This document shows, piece after piece, positions 45,140 to 55,198 of a stretch of 64,000 nt of DNA. Source of the stretch: Ancylobacter pratisalsi. Lineage in GTDB: Bacteria; Pseudomonadota; Alphaproteobacteria; Rhizobiales; Xanthobacteraceae. The notes below the pieces were generated by a model that saw only the letters and a program-made list of their open reading frames with translations, was not told the origin of the DNA and did not search any database. Both the position numbers and the translations under genes were made by a program. The DNA lies in the NCBI RefSeq assembly GCF_010669125.1, contig NZ_CP048630.1, positions 1,488,001 to 1,552,000 of the forward strand, in the 5' to 3' direction. Numbering within the stretch: position 1 is the stretch's first letter; every line of letters begins with the position of its first letter.

Positions 45140-47476
45140 TCAACGGCGCTTGAAGGCGTCCATCAGCGCCGCGCCCAGCGCCCCCTGCGGTTCACGCGGC
45201 GCGGGCTTCGGCGCACCGGCGCGGGAAGGGCCGGCCTTGCCCTTGGCATCCCGCTGCCCGGCATCCCGCGGCCCTGCATCAGGCTGGGTCCGCTCGCGCG
45301 GGGCGCTGCCGGCGTCGCGGCGCATGGAGAGCGAGATGCGCTTGCGCTTCAGATCGACCTCCAGCACCCGCACCTTCACCACGTCGCCGACCTTCACCAC
45401 CTCGTGCGCGTCCTTCACGAAACGGTCGGCGAGCTGCGAGACATGGACCAGCCCGTCCTGATGCACGCCGATATCCACGAAAGCGCCGAAGGCGGCGACG
45501 TTGGTCACCGTGCCCTCCAGCTGCATGCCCGGCTGCAGATGCTTGATGTCGTCGACATCCTCCGCAAAGGTCGCGGTCTTGAAGGCCGGGCGCGGGTCGC
45601 GGCCGGGCTTTTCCAGCTCGGCGATGATGTCGCGCACCGTCGGCAGGCCGAAACGTTCATCGACGAATGCGCGCGCATCGACGCTTCCCAGCGCCGCGCT
45701 GTCGCCCATCAGCGTACGCAGGTCGCGCCCGCACGCCGCCACGATCTTGCGGGCGACACCATAGGCCTCCGGGTGCACGGCGGAGGCGTCAAGCGGCTCG
45801 CTGCCGTCGCGAATGCGCAGGAAGCCGGCGCACTGCTCGAAGGTGCGCGGGCCGAGGCGAGCGACGTCGAGCAGCTGGCGCCGGTTGGCGAAGGCACCAT
45901 GGGCATCGCGATGAGCGACCACCGCCTCCGCGAGCGAGGCGCCAAGGCCGGACACCCTGGCCAGCAGCGACGCCGAGGCCGTGTTGAGGTCGACCCCGAC
46001 CGCGTTCACCGCATCCTCCACCACCGCGTCCAGCGCCCGCGCCAGGTGATACTGGTCGACATCGTGCTGGTACTGGCCGACGCCGATCGACTTCGGCTCG
46101 ATCTTCACCAGTTCCGCCAGCGGGTCCTGCAGGCGCCGGGCAATGGAGACCGCGCCGCGCAGCGACACGTCGATATTCGGGAATTCCAGCGCCGCCGCCT
46201 CGGACGCCGAATAAACGGAGGCCCCCGCTTCCGAGACGATCACCTTGATGGGCTTCGGCGCGGGCATGTCGCCCAGCATCTCCGCCACCAGCCGCTCGGT
46301 CTCTCGACTGCCGGTGCCATTGCCGATCGCGACCAGTTCGACGCCATGGGCGCGGATCAGCCGGGCCAGCTCGCCCTGCGTGCCGCGCACGTCGTTCTTG
46401 GGCGGGAAGGGATAGACCGTGGTGGTCGTCACCAGCTTTCCGGTGCCGTCGACGATGGCCACCTTCACCCCGGTGCGGATGCCCGGATCCAGCCCCATGG
46501 TGGCACGCGAGCCGGCGGGCGCGGCAAGCAGCAGGTCCTTGAGATTGCGGGCGAAGACGTTGATCGCCTCGGTCTCCGCCTTCATCCTGAGTTCGGTCAT
46601 CAGGTCGATCGAGAGATGAAGCGACAGCTTGACCCGCCAGGTCCAGCCGGCCACCTCCTTCAGCCAGGCATCGCCCGGCAGACGGTCGCCAATGCCATAG
46701 GCCTGCGCAATCATGCGGACGGTGGGCTTCACCGGCGCGGGATCCTCCGCATCCGCCTCGATCTCAAGCGCCAGGATGTCCTCGTTCCGGCCGCGCAGCA
46801 TGGCCAGCGCACGGTGGCTGGGCACATTGGCCCAGCGCTCCACATGGTCGAAATAGTCGGAGAACTTGGCCCCCGCCTCTTCCTTGCCCTCGACCACGCG
46901 TGCGCGAAGATTGGCCCGCTCGCGAAGATGGCTGCGCAGCCGGCCGATCAGTTCCGCGTTCTGCGCGAATTGTTCGGAAAGAATGTCGCGGGCGCCTTCA
47001 AGCGCGCTCTTCACATCGACGACCTCGTCGGTAAGATAGCCCGTCGCCAGCTCGGCCGGCACCGCGGCCCGCTCGTTCAGGATCGCTTCGGCGAGCGGCC
47101 CAAGGCCACGTTCGCGCGCGATGTCCGCCCGGTTCCGGCGCTTGGGCTTGTAGGGCAGGTAGATGTCTTCGAGCTCGGCCTTGGTCGCGACGACGGCGAT
47201 GGTCGCCTCCAGCTCGTCCGTCAGCTTGCCCTGCTGGCGGATGGACTCGAGGATCGTGCCACGCCGCGATTCCAGTTCGCGCAGATAGATCAGCCTCTCG
47301 CCAAGCAGGCGCAGCTGGGTGTCATCGAGCCCGCCGGTCGCTTCCTTGCGATAGCGCGCGATGAACGGAACGGTCGCGCCCTCGTCGAGCAGTGAGATGG
47401 CGGCCGCCGCCTGCTGGGGACGGGCCCCGATCTCGGTGGCGATGCGGGCGGCGAGGGATGAGATGTCAGCGGTCAT
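45140..47476 (-). CDS. tex: Tex-family RNA-binding transcription accessory protein
   Basis: 778 residues, normal length. Tex N-terminal helical domain ([20 protein letters not shown]), YqgF-like nuclease fold ([20 protein letters not shown]), helix-hairpin-helix region ([19 protein letters not shown]). An S1 domain spans about 640-715 ([20 protein letters not shown]). The charged Pro/Arg/Lys tail is likely disordered. Start ATG 47476; upstream in-frame codons lack support. Confidence 0.95.
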   Translation of the reverse strand: MTADISSLAARIATEIGARPQQAAAAISLLDEGATVPFIARYRKEATGGLDDTQLRLLGERLIYLRELESRRGTILESIRQQGKLTDELEATIAVVATKAELEDIYLPYKPKRRNRADIARERGLGPLAEAILNERAAVPAELATGYLTDEVVDVKSALEGARDILSEQFAQNAELIGRLRSHLRERANLRARVVEGKEEAGAKFSDYFDHVERWANVPSHRALAMLRGRNEDILALEIEADAEDPAPVKPTVRMIAQAYGIGDRLPGDAWLKEVAGWTWRVKLSLHLSIDLMTELRMKAETEAINVFARNLKDLLLAAPAGSRATMGLDPGIRTGVKVAIVDGTGKLVTTTTVYPFPPKNDVRGTQGELARLIRAHGVELVAIGNGTGSRETERLVAEMLGDMPAPKPIKVIVSEAGASVYSASEAAALEFPNIDVSLRGAVSIARRLQDPLAELVKIEPKSIGVGQYQHDVDQYHLARALDAVVEDAVNAVGVDLNTASASLLARVSGLGASLAEAVVAHRDAHGAFANRRQLLDVARLGPRTFEQCAGFLRIRDGSEPLDASAVHPEAYGVARKIVAACGRDLRTLMGDSAALGSVDARAFVDERFGLPTVRDIIAELEKPGRDPRPAFKTATFAEDVDDIKHLQPGMQLEGTVTNVAAFGAFVDIGVHQDGLVHVSQLADRFVKDAHEVVKVGDVVKVRVLEVDLKRKRISLSMRRDAGSAPRERTQPDAGPRDAGQRDAKGKAGPSRAGAPKPAPREPQGALGAALMDAFKRR

Positions 47477-47620
47477 ACACAACACGGAATCGCTTCGGGA
47501 GAGCGAGACCATATTCAGCCCGGCCGGCAAACGCCACGCCCAAGGCCGGCGGGCGGCCAGAGGAAGCCGCTTTCCCCGCGCAGACCGAAGGCGCGGGGAA
47601 GGGGCGATCCGTTGCCAGAC

Positions 47621-48556
47621 CTAGAGCAGCGACTTCGGCATCATCATGTGGATGCCCTTGTTGCCGTCGACGAGCTGGGTCACCCGCAGATTCCCCGCCA
47701 GCGAACACAGCATGTAGGCCTGGTTGCGCGAAAGATTGGTGCGCTCGCAGATGTGCTTCACCATTTCGCGCGTCGCCTGCTTGGCGGCGTCGTCGAGGTC
47801 CTCGTCAAGGCCGATGGAGATGAGATGCGTCGCGCTTTCCGCGAACGGCCACTCCAGCTCCATGTCCTTGCGCAGGGTCAGCCGGAAGGTGCCGGTGACG
47901 CCGGTCTCCAGCGCGGTGATACACACCTCGCCATCGCCCTGCACGCCATGGCCGTCGCCGGCGAAAAACAGCGCGCCCTCGTTGAACACCGGAAGATAGA
48001 GCGTGGTGCCGGCGCGCAGCTCCTTGTTGTCCATATTGCCGCCAAAGGCGCGCGGCACCGGCGAACCGCAGCGTCCCCAGGCCGGCGGCGGAGCGGTGGC
48101 GATGATGCCGAAGAACGGGTCGAGCGGAATTTCCGTACCCCAGGGCATGACGCAGACATTACGCGCGTGATCGACCACGGGGTGGATGGTCTCGTAATCG
48201 GTGAAGTCGTCGGGCAACGTGCCCAGAAGCGGCAGGATGGAGACGAAGCCCCAGTCCTGGCGCACCTTCACGTCGAGAATGTCGACCTGAAGCACGTCTC
48301 CGGGCTTGGCGTCCTTCACGAAGACCGGACCGGTCATGAAATGCGGGCCGGGCCCCTGCGGCAGCGTGTCGAGCGCAAGGGCGTAATCCTCCGGCACCGG
48401 CATGTTCTCCGGCAGCGTTTCCTTGCCGCCGGCGGGAAAGGAATGCAGCGTCACCACGTCACCGGAGCTGACCTCCAGGATCGGAGGGGTCGAGCTGTCG
48501 AGATAGCCCCAGACCATGTTTTCCGGTGTGGAGGGGATTTCAAAGCGGCGCGACAT
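47621..48556 (-). CDS. Acetamidase/formamidase family protein (urt-linked)
   Basis: 311 residues, shorter than the classical 400-residue formamidases. FmdA/AmdA motifs: GPGPHFMTGPVFVKDAKPGD, AFGGNMDNKELRAGTTLYLP, and FFAGDGHGVQGDGEVCITAL, which carries the Asp/His metal-type residues. AGGAG precedes the ATG. Last gene of the urtABCDE operon, 33 bases after urtE. It would hydrolyse the imported short amide to ammonia and a carboxylate. Confidence 0.88.
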   Translation of the reverse strand: MSRRFEIPSTPENMVWGYLDSSTPPILEVSSGDVVTLHSFPAGGKETLPENMPVPEDYALALDTLPQGPGPHFMTGPVFVKDAKPGDVLQVDILDVKVRQDWGFVSILPLLGTLPDDFTDYETIHPVVDHARNVCVMPWGTEIPLDPFFGIIATAPPPAWGRCGSPVPRAFGGNMDNKELRAGTTLYLPVFNEGALFFAGDGHGVQGDGEVCITALETGVTGTFRLTLRKDMELEWPFAESATHLISIGLDEDLDDAAKQATREMVKHICERTNLSRNQAYMLCSLAGNLRVTQLVDGNKGIHMMMPKSLL

Positions 48557-48589
48557 GCGAAACTCCTGATGCGGTGCGCGAAAGCTGGG

Positions 48590-49282
48590 TCAGACAGCGA
48601 TGAAGCGGGTGAGGTTTTCCCGGCTCATCGCCGCCGCGCGGCCGGTCTCGACGATCGAGCCGCGCGAGAGAACAACGAAGGCGTCGGCGGTCTCGATGGC
48701 GAAGTCGAGATACTGCTCCACCAGAAGGATCGACATGCGTCCCTTCAAGGAGCGCAGCACCTCGCCAATGGCCGCCACAATGTTGGGCTGGATACCCTCG
48801 GTCGGTTCGTCGAGGATGAGAAGACGCGGCTGCGTGACCAGGGCGCGGGCGATGGCGAGCTGCTGCTGCTGGCCGCCGGAAAGCGCGGCACCCTGGCGCT
48901 TCCACATCTCGCGCAGCACCGGAAACAGGCTGATCGCCTCCTCCATCACCGGCGTGCCGAAGCTGCCATGGGCGCGGGCGGCGGCCTCGATGTTCTCGCC
49001 CACCGTCAGCTCGGAGAAGATCTCGCGGCCCTGCGGCACATAGGCGAGCCCGGCGCGCGAGCGCCGATTGGGCGACCATGTCGTGGCATCCACCTCGTCA
49101 AGCATCACCCGACCCGCGCTCGGCGCGATGAGGCCCATGATGCATTTGAGCAGCGTCGACTTGCCGGCGCCGTTGCGCCCCAGCACCGCCAGGCACTCCC
49201 CCGGCGCGATCTCGAAGCCGACCTGGCGCAGCACCTGCGCCGAGCCGTAATGCTGATCGAGTGCCTCAATACCAAACCGCAT
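48590..49282 (-). CDS. urtE: Urea/short-amide ABC transporter ATP-binding protein UrtE
   Basis: 230 residues, LivF-like. Walker A GRNGAGKST, LAYVPQGREIFSELTVGENI, signature LSGGQQQQLAIARAL, Walker [21 protein letters not shown], and LVEQYLDFAIETADAF. EGIQP and LVEQY are typical of UrtE. Two bases after urtD. Confidence 0.9.
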   Translation of the reverse strand: MRFGIEALDQHYGSAQVLRQVGFEIAPGECLAVLGRNGAGKSTLLKCIMGLIAPSAGRVMLDEVDATTWSPNRRSRAGLAYVPQGREIFSELTVGENIEAAARAHGSFGTPVMEEAISLFPVLREMWKRQGAALSGGQQQQLAIARALVTQPRLLILDEPTEGIQPNIVAAIGEVLRSLKGRMSILLVEQYLDFAIETADAFVVLSRGSIVETGRAAAMSRENLTRFIAV

Positions 49283-49284
49283 GT

Positions 49285-50013
49285 TCAGCGCCCCAGATAG
49301 ACTTCGACCACGGCGGCGTCGGCCCGGACCCTGTCCATGGAGCCTTCGAACAGCGTGCGGCCCTCGTGAAGCACAGTGACACGGTCGGCAATGCGCTCGA
49401 CGAAGTCCATGTCGTGCTCCACCACCACGATGGCGCGATCGGGACGCACCAGCGAGCGCACCAGAGCCGCGGTGCGCTCGGTCTCCTCATCGGTGAGGCC
49501 GGCCACCGGCTCGTCGAGCATCAGCACCTTCGGATCGCTGGCCAGCACCATGCCGATCTCCAGCCACTGCTTCTGGCCGTGGCTGAGTTCGCCGGCGAGC
49601 CGCTCGCCCTCGCGCTCCAGCCCCACCGTTTCGAGAACCTGCCCGATACGGTCCTCCAGCGCCGCCTCATCGAGACGCGAGCGGAAGCCGACATCGATGC
49701 CGATGGCGATGTGCTGGCGCACGCTCAGCCCCTCGAACACACTGGGCTTCTGGAACTTGCGGCGGATGCCCGCGCGCGCAATGGCCGACTCGCTCCTGTG
49801 GGTGATGTCGAGCACGCCGTCGAAGATCACCCGCCCCTGCTTCGGCCGGGTGATGCCGGAGATGACGTCGAGCAGCGTGGTCTTACCCGCCCCATTGGGG
49901 CCGATCACGGCACGCACCTCGCCATAGTCGATGGCGAGCGAGAGATCGTCGATGGCCTGGAAGCTGCCGAAACGCACGTTCAGTCCGTCCACCAGAAGCG
50001 CGGTCGTCGCCAT
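49285..50013 (-). CDS. urtD: Urea/short-amide ABC transporter ATP-binding protein UrtD
   Basis: 242 residues, LivG-like. Walker A GPNGAGKTT, RRKFQKPSVFEGLSVRQHIA, signature LSHGQKQWLEIGMVLASDPK, Walker B LMLDEPVAGLTDEETERTAA, EHDMDFVERIADRVTVLHEG. The LSHGQKQWLEI form is characteristic of UrtD. ATG shares a base with the urtC stop. Confidence 0.92.
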   Translation of the reverse strand: MATTALLVDGLNVRFGSFQAIDDLSLAIDYGEVRAVIGPNGAGKTTLLDVISGITRPKQGRVIFDGVLDITHRSESAIARAGIRRKFQKPSVFEGLSVRQHIAIGIDVGFRSRLDEAALEDRIGQVLETVGLEREGERLAGELSHGQKQWLEIGMVLASDPKVLMLDEPVAGLTDEETERTAALVRSLVRPDRAIVVVEHDMDFVERIADRVTVLHEGRTLFEGSMDRVRADAAVVEVYLGR

Positions 50014-51107
50014 CACCGCGCCTCCCCGATCTCGGCCGAGAGGCGCTTGGGCCCCATTGGGCGGGCGACACGCAACCGGGCGAGGTCGACCAGCCCGTTT
50101 GGAAACACCAGCACCACGAGCACGATCAGTCCGGACAGGATAAACGGCCACACATCCGGCGCGGCGGAGGACAGCCAGAACTTCACCGCATTCACCAGCA
50201 GCGCGCCAATGACCGCGCCGACGAGATGCCCGCGCCCGCCGATCGCCACCCACACGGCGATCTCCAGCGAAAGCTCCGGCGCGAGCAGGCGCGGGTTGAT
50301 GATGCCGACCTGGGGCACGTAGAGCATGCCCGCGATCATCGCGATGACGGCGGAAAGGCACCAGACCGCGAGCTTGAGCCGCAGCGTCTCGTATCCCAGC
50401 GTGCGCAGGCGGGTCTCGTCGTCACGCGTCGCCAGCATCAGCGCGCCGAAGCGACTGCCGACCAGCCAGCGACACCCCACCAGCACGCCCGCCAGAACCA
50501 GGAGCGAGACGACGGCGAGCGCGGTAATGGTGGCGCTGGTGCCCATCGGCCAGCCGAAGATCACGGCGAAGCCGGTCATGCCGTTATTGCCGCCAAACCC
50601 GGTGTCGTTCCGGAACATCAGCAGCATCGCCACATAGACCAGCGCCTGGGTGATGATGGCAAAATAGACCCCGCTCACCCGAGAGCGGAAGGAGACGTAG
50701 CCGAACACGCCCGCGATCAGCAGGGTCACCAGCACCGCCACCGCGACGGCGTAGGGGAAGAAGTCGAAGCCGGCCCAGTAGAAGGGAAACTCCTTCCAGC
50801 CCATGAACTGGAGGAAGTCCGGCACGGTGCCCGTCACCGCGAAGGAGTGCTTGAGCAGGTACATCCCCATCGCATAGCCGCCAATGGCGAAGAACAGTCC
50901 GTGGCCGAGCGAGAGAATGCCGAGATAGCCCCAGATCAGATCCAGCGAGAGCGCCAGCACCGCGAAGGCGGCGAGCTGGCCGATCGCGTTGGTCAGGTAG
51001 CGCGACAGTTCGAACGGCGTGCCGCCGAGCATTCCCATCGTCAGCGCGGCGGCGACCAGCAGCGCGATAAGGGCGAGGAAGGGGCGGTCGCGGGAGATGC
51101 GCGTCAT
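50013..51107 (-). CDS. urtC: Urea/short-amide ABC transporter permease UrtC
   Basis: 364 residues, LivM-type with about nine to ten membrane segments. LSLDLIWGYLGILSLGHGLF, FAIGGYAMGMYLLKH, FRSRVSGVYFAIITQALVYV, FGGNNGMTGF. Stop shared with urtD start, start overlaps urtB by 4 bases. Confidence 0.92.
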   Translation of the reverse strand: MTRISRDRPFLALIALLVAAALTMGMLGGTPFELSRYLTNAIGQLAAFAVLALSLDLIWGYLGILSLGHGLFFAIGGYAMGMYLLKHSFAVTGTVPDFLQFMGWKEFPFYWAGFDFFPYAVAVAVLVTLLIAGVFGYVSFRSRVSGVYFAIITQALVYVAMLLMFRNDTGFGGNNGMTGFAVIFGWPMGTSATITALAVVSLLVLAGVLVGCRWLVGSRFGALMLATRDDETRLRTLGYETLRLKLAVWCLSAVIAMIAGMLYVPQVGIINPRLLAPELSLEIAVWVAIGGRGHLVGAVIGALLVNAVKFWLSSAAPDVWPFILSGLIVLVVLVFPNGLVDLARLRVARPMGPKRLSAEIGEAR

Positions 51108-52711
51108 TTGCGGCGGCCTTTCACGGCGAACAACCCCTCGGGCCGCCATTGCAGAAAAGCGATGATCATGAGGAGGACGATGACCTTGGCCGCCACCGCG
51201 CCCCACAGCGGCTCGATCAGCACGTTGATCTGCCCGATGCCAAGCGCGGCCACCACCGTGCCGGCGATGGTGCCGACGCCGCCGAGGACCACCACCATGA
51301 AACTGTCGATGATGAAGTTCTGGCCCATCTGAGGATTCACCGAGTAGATCGGGGACAGCGCCAGCCCGGCAAGCCCCGCGAGGCCCGAGCCGAGGCCGAA
51401 CGCCATCATGTCCACCCGCCGCGTCGGAATGCCGATACAGGCGGCCATGTCGCGGTTCTGCGTCACCGCGCGAATGTTCAGCCCGAGCGGCGTCTTGCGC
51501 ACGATGGCCCAGGTCAGCGCCAATGTGACGACAGCGAAGCCGATCGCGAACATCCGGTTCCAGGTAAAGATGAAATCGCCGATCACCGGCACGCCGCCCG
51601 ACACGTAGAACGGCGTCTCGAACTGCATGTTCTGGGTGCCGAAGATGACCCGCACCAGATTGATCAGGAACAGGCTCACCGCCCAGGTGGCGAGCAGGCT
51701 CATCAGCGGGCGCTTGTAGAGATGGCGCAGCAGCGCGGCCTCGATCGCGATGCCGATGGCGGCGGTGACGAGGAAGGCCACGGGAATGGCGATGATCAGA
51801 TACCAGTCGAGCAGCGAGGGCGCGGCATAGCGCAGCCCCTGCTGCACCAGCCAGGTGACATAGGCCCCGATCATGATCAGTTCGCCCTGGGCGAGGTTGA
51901 TCACCCCCATCAGGCCGAAAATGATGGCGAGGCCGATGGCGGCCATGAACAGGATCGAGGCGAAGCTGAGCCCGTTATAGAGCGTCGCCAGCACGTCGCC
52001 GATGGCGATGCCGCGCTCGATCCGGGCGGTCGCCGCGTCCACCGCCTGCCGGAACTCGGCATTCGCGGTGTAGGCCGGGTCCTTGGTCAAGGCCGACACC
52101 TTGGTCAGCGCCCGCCGGCTGGGCGTATCCGCCACACGCGACAGCGCGCGAATGCGGGCGGCCGGGTCCGATGAATTGAGCGCGGCGGTCTGCGCCAGCG
52201 TGTCGATCTGTTCGCGCAGGCCCGCGTCGGGCTCGCTCGCAGCCGCCACCTCCAGCAGTCCCTCGGGGACGTTCGCCGGGCGGCGTTCCAGCGTCTTGAG
52301 TGCCGCCGCACGCGCGGCGATGTCGGGCGCGCTGCGGAGGGCGAGCGCGGCGTCGGCCAGTTCGAAGGTCGCCCGGTTCTTGAGGCTGGCGAGCGGCTTG
52401 CGGGCCTTCTCTCCGGCCTCGCGCGGGGTCCGGCTCACCGCGTCGACCCCGCTTTGCACCAGCACCGCGCCGCTGGTGTCGCAGGCGAGATCGCGATCGA
52501 GCACCGCGCGCGCCAGGGGGGCCGCCCAGGCCCGCTCCTCAGCGCTGCCGCTCACCGCCGTGGCGATGAGCGTGGAGGCGCCCTCCCCCATCTGCCCGGC
52601 GCCGCCGCACAGAGCGGCGATCAGGCTGGTGCGGTCGAGCGGTTCCGCCACCGCTGGGGTCGCCAGCAGCAGGACGGAGACGAGGAGCAAGGGCAGACGC
52701 CAGGACTTCAT
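51104..52711 (-). CDS. urtB: Urea/short-amide ABC transporter permease UrtB
   Basis: 535 residues. Signal peptide (about 1-22), then a roughly 200-residue extracytoplasmic helical domain that UrtB carries and ordinary LivH lacks. LivH-type membrane part follows: LYNGLSFASILFMAAIGLAI, GLMGVINLAQGELIMIGAYV, and VTQNRDMAACIGIPTRRVDM. The long N-terminal domain supports urea/amide specificity rather than branched-chain amino acids. A GC-rich direct repeat lies upstream. Confidence 0.92.
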   Translation of the reverse strand: MKSWRLPLLLVSVLLLATPAVAEPLDRTSLIAALCGGAGQMGEGASTLIATAVSGSAEERAWAAPLARAVLDRDLACDTSGAVLVQSGVDAVSRTPREAGEKARKPLASLKNRATFELADAALALRSAPDIAARAAALKTLERRPANVPEGLLEVAAASEPDAGLREQIDTLAQTAALNSSDPAARIRALSRVADTPSRRALTKVSALTKDPAYTANAEFRQAVDAATARIERGIAIGDVLATLYNGLSFASILFMAAIGLAIIFGLMGVINLAQGELIMIGAYVTWLVQQGLRYAAPSLLDWYLIIAIPVAFLVTAAIGIAIEAALLRHLYKRPLMSLLATWAVSLFLINLVRVIFGTQNMQFETPFYVSGGVPVIGDFIFTWNRMFAIGFAVVTLALTWAIVRKTPLGLNIRAVTQNRDMAACIGIPTRRVDMMAFGLGSGLAGLAGLALSPIYSVNPQMGQNFIIDSFMVVVLGGVGTIAGTVVAALGIGQINVLIEPLWGAVAAKVIVLLMIIAFLQWRPEGLFAVKGRRK

Positions 52712-52723
52712 CGGCAGATCAAG

Positions 52724-52751
52724 ACGGCCGCCCCGGCGGGACGGCCGCCCC
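52724..52751 (-). repeat. GC-rich direct repeat between urtA and urtB
   Basis: ACGGCCGCCCC at 52724-52734 and 52741-52751 separated by GGCGGG. On the transcript it can fold (GGCGG-CCGTC-CCGCC). Likely controls the drop from binding protein to permease expression. Confidence 0.45.
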
Positions 52752-52776
52752 TTCATGTTGGGGGAACGCGACAGGT

Positions 52777-54018
52777 TCAGCCGTACGGGCTGAATGGGAC
52801 CGGCTTCGGCGTTCCATCGGACTGCCAGAGGACATCGAAGCCCTGGCTGTCATTGACCGAGCCGATGAACACGCCACGGGCGACGTAGTTGTTCTCGTCG
52901 GTCATGGAGATCTTGTAGCCCGACGGGCAGTCGAAGGTCAGACCGCCAAAGGCCTTGGAGACTTCCGGCACATCGAAGGATCCCGCCTTCGCGGCCGCCA
53001 TCGCCCACAGATGCACCGCATCATAGGCCGAGACCATCGGATCGATCGACACGGTCCCGCTGAAGGGCACGTTGTTGGTCTTCACATAGTCGGCCCAGTT
53101 CTTCAGGAACTTCTCGTTGGCCGGGCCCTTGGCGTTCTGCAGATAGGCCCAGCAATTGAGGTGCCCCACGAGCTTGGCGGTGTCGAGGCCTTCAAGGTCG
53201 GCCTCCACCATGTCGAGGCCCAGCACCGGAATGTCGGTGGCAAGGATGCCCTGGTTGGCGAACTCGCGCAGGAAGTCCGGGATCGAGGAACCGACCACGG
53301 TGAGCACGACGATCGGCTGACCGCCGCCCTCGTCGGCGAAGGCGCGGATCTGGTTCACCAGCGTCTGGAAGTTGGAGAAGCCGAAGGGGACGTACTCCTC
53401 CTTCCAGGCGCTCTCGGGGATACCCTTGCTCTTCCAGTAGCCCTTGAGCTGCTTGTTGATGGTGCGCGGCCACACATAGTCCGAGCCCAGCATGAAGAAG
53501 CGCTTGGCCGACACGCCCTCGTCGCTCATCAGGTAGTCGACGGCCGGCAGCACCGAGCTCGCCGGGGGCGAGTTCACATAGACGACGTTCTTGGAGTTCT
53601 CGTCGCCCTCGAAATGCAGCGGGTAATAGAGCAGGCCGTTCTCCTGCTCGACCACCGGCAGCACGGTCTTGCGCGACACCGAGGTCCAGCAGCCGAACAG
53701 CGCCGACACCTTTTCCTGCTGCAGCATCTGCTTCGCGGTCTGGGCGTAGAGCGGCCAGTCGGAGGCGGGGTCGGAAACCATCACGTCGATGGTGCGACCG
53801 TTGACGCCACCCTTGGCGTTGATCTCCTCGGCGGCCATCTTCACCACATAGTTCAGCCGACCTTCAAGATTGGCCATGGTGCCGGAGGACGAGAACAGGC
53901 AGCCGAGTTTCACCGGGCCGGACTGGGCCATCGCGCTACGCAGGATGGCGGGAGAGGCGAGACCTGCGGCGGCGAGACCGCTCGCCTGCAGGAGTGAACG
54001 CCGCGAGATCTGGACCAT
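52777..54018 (-). CDS. urtA: Urea/short-amide ABC transporter substrate-binding protein UrtA
   Basis: 413 residues. Twin-arginine-type leader (ISRRSLLQASGLAAAG, cleavage near AMAQ, residue 31). UrtA/FmdD signatures: VKLGCLFSSSGTMANLEGRL, LFGCWTSVSRKTVLPVVEQE, NGLLYYPLHFEGDENSKNVV, and RFFMLGSDYVWPRTINKQL. GAGGTG precedes the ATG. Together with the downstream amidase, this system resembles Methylophilus FmdDEF (short-chain amides and urea). Confidence 0.92.
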   Translation of the reverse strand: MVQISRRSLLQASGLAAAGLASPAILRSAMAQSGPVKLGCLFSSSGTMANLEGRLNYVVKMAAEEINAKGGVNGRTIDVMVSDPASDWPLYAQTAKQMLQQEKVSALFGCWTSVSRKTVLPVVEQENGLLYYPLHFEGDENSKNVVYVNSPPASSVLPAVDYLMSDEGVSAKRFFMLGSDYVWPRTINKQLKGYWKSKGIPESAWKEEYVPFGFSNFQTLVNQIRAFADEGGGQPIVVLTVVGSSIPDFLREFANQGILATDIPVLGLDMVEADLEGLDTAKLVGHLNCWAYLQNAKGPANEKFLKNWADYVKTNNVPFSGTVSIDPMVSAYDAVHLWAMAAAKAGSFDVPEVSKAFGGLTFDCPSGYKISMTDENNYVARGVFIGSVNDSQGFDVLWQSDGTPKPVPFSPYG

Positions 54019-54441
54019 GGACGACACCTCAATGTTCGAATGTGTCGTGGATTGTGTTGAGCCTGCGCGGGCGCGCAACTTCATATAATGTTCAGCTCTG
54101 CCCAAAGCGGCGCCAACCCGGCACGGTGCCGGGATATTCTGGCACTATTGTCAGCTGCGGGGCTCCCGCGCCGAGGGCGGAACCGCCGGCAACCGGCACG
54201 GGCGCACGCGTGCCCGATCGCGCGCCAGACGGCGGCGCGTTTCGTCAGCGCAGCAAGAATGTGCGTTCACTTCAAGGGGTGATCGGCTATAGTGTTGCCC
54301 ACATTAGACACATGCCCACACAATGTGCGACTGACGGCCGTCGCGCATGCCGGTCCGTGTGGCAGGTACAGAGGAAAGTGGAAACCTCGCCGAGAGGGCC
54401 GACCGTCATCCGATCCGTCAACACATTCTGAAGGCGATCCG
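54019..54441. other. Divergent control region between urtA and the HTH gene
   Basis: 423 bases. Contains the perfect dyad CCCGGCAC (54117-54124) and GTGCCGGG (54126-54133), and two direct copies of TGCCCACA (54297-54304 and 54314-54321) in an AT-richer segment likely to be the urt promoter area. No gene or RNA recognised. Confidence 0.5.
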
Positions 54442-54840
54442 ATGCGACGTTCACAATTCACCGACAGCGAAATCATCCACCTTCTGCGCGAAGCCGATTC
54501 CGGGGTGCCGGTCGGCGAGATCTGCAGCACGGCACAGGTTTCGCTACGCACCTTTTACCGCTGGCGGCGGCGCTTCGGCGGCCTCACCGCGCCGGCCGTC
54601 ATGCAGATGAAGGAGCTGGAGGCGGAGAACAACCGGCTTCGGGCTCTGGTGAGCAATCTTTCCAGGCGGCTTCATGTTCCCCCGGCAGGAGAGTTGCCGC
54701 ACCGGGCCGACCCGACCGGCGCGCGGGGTGGGACCATCGGGGGACGGGGCATGCCCGCCGGCCGCGCATCGACCCTTGCCGCTGAACGGTGCGGTGGTTC
54801 CGTGGTCGGCCGTTTCGCCTCGGTGCGCGTGACCCGCTGA
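54442..54840 (+). CDS. IS3 OrfA-like HTH protein, possibly domesticated regulator
   Basis: 132 residues. N-terminal HTH like IS3-family OrfA: RRSQFTDSEIIHLLREADSG, EICSTAQVSLRTFYRWRRRF, then a short coiled coil ELEAENNRLRALVSNLSRRL. The last 50 residues are unrelated, Gly/Arg-rich and probably disordered. No OrfB, terminal repeats or target duplication were seen, so it is not a complete element. AAGGCG precedes the ATG. Position between two amidase/transport operons suggests a regulator; this is inference. Confidence 0.62.
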   Translation: MRRSQFTDSEIIHLLREADSGVPVGEICSTAQVSLRTFYRWRRRFGGLTAPAVMQMKELEAENNRLRALVSNLSRRLHVPPAGELPHRADPTGARGGTIGGRGMPAGRASTLAAERCGGSVVGRFASVRVTR

Positions 54841-55198
54841 ACGCGCTGCCCTTATGTTGGGCGACGAAAATGGCGATCGCGCCGCCATGCCCTTCGGGAA
54901 GCCCCCCGAATAATCGCGTCGCCGGCTAAGCACGGGGCAGGCTGGGCGCAATTTGCGCAGCCATAATGGCAATCGTGCCATTATGACCGCGGCCTGCGTA
55001 ACTGCCGGCCAGGGCGGCGTTTTTCTGCGATCTATTTCGACTTGTCGAACCGACAGCGTGGTCTTTTCCTAACCGGATAAGGCACCCCTCTGTGCGGGCA
55101 GGCAAGTGTCCCTGATGGCATCTGCCCCTGACAGCACGTGCCCGCATCAGTACGTGCCCCTCACGGCATGCCCATCCGGGAAAATGGAGAACGACCCC
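54841..55198. other. Control region of the NitT/amidase operon
   Basis: 358 bases. Rich in dyads: GCGCAA/TTGCGC (54946-54958), CATAATGGCA/TGCCATTATG (54962-54985), TTCGAC/GTCGAA (55036-55049). A related 15-base core occurs at 54869. Also an imperfect direct repeat CAGCACGTGCCC (55132) and CAGTACGTGCCC (55148). No gene seen. Confidence 0.55.
54962..54985. promoter_or_regulatory. Perfect 10-base dyad upstream of the NitT operon
   Basis: CATAATGGCA (54962-54971), ATCG, TGCCATTATG (54976-54985). Its core AATGGCAATCGTGCC (54965-54979) recurs as AATGGCGATCGCGCC at 54869-54883. Two sites 96 bases apart suggest cooperative binding. Confidence 0.6.

Noticed and set aside
45404..47395. Long plus-strand open frame opposite tex
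   Set aside because: Shadow of a firmly identified gene; composition is non-protein-like.
54100..54330. Sigma54 promoter upstream of urtA
   Set aside because: A TGGCAC-like box exists near 54140 but the -12 GC is off by one base and it points away from urtA.
54442..54840. Complete IS3-family insertion sequence
   Set aside because: Only an OrfA-like HTH is present. No OrfB, terminal inverted repeats or frameshift window were found within several hundred bases.
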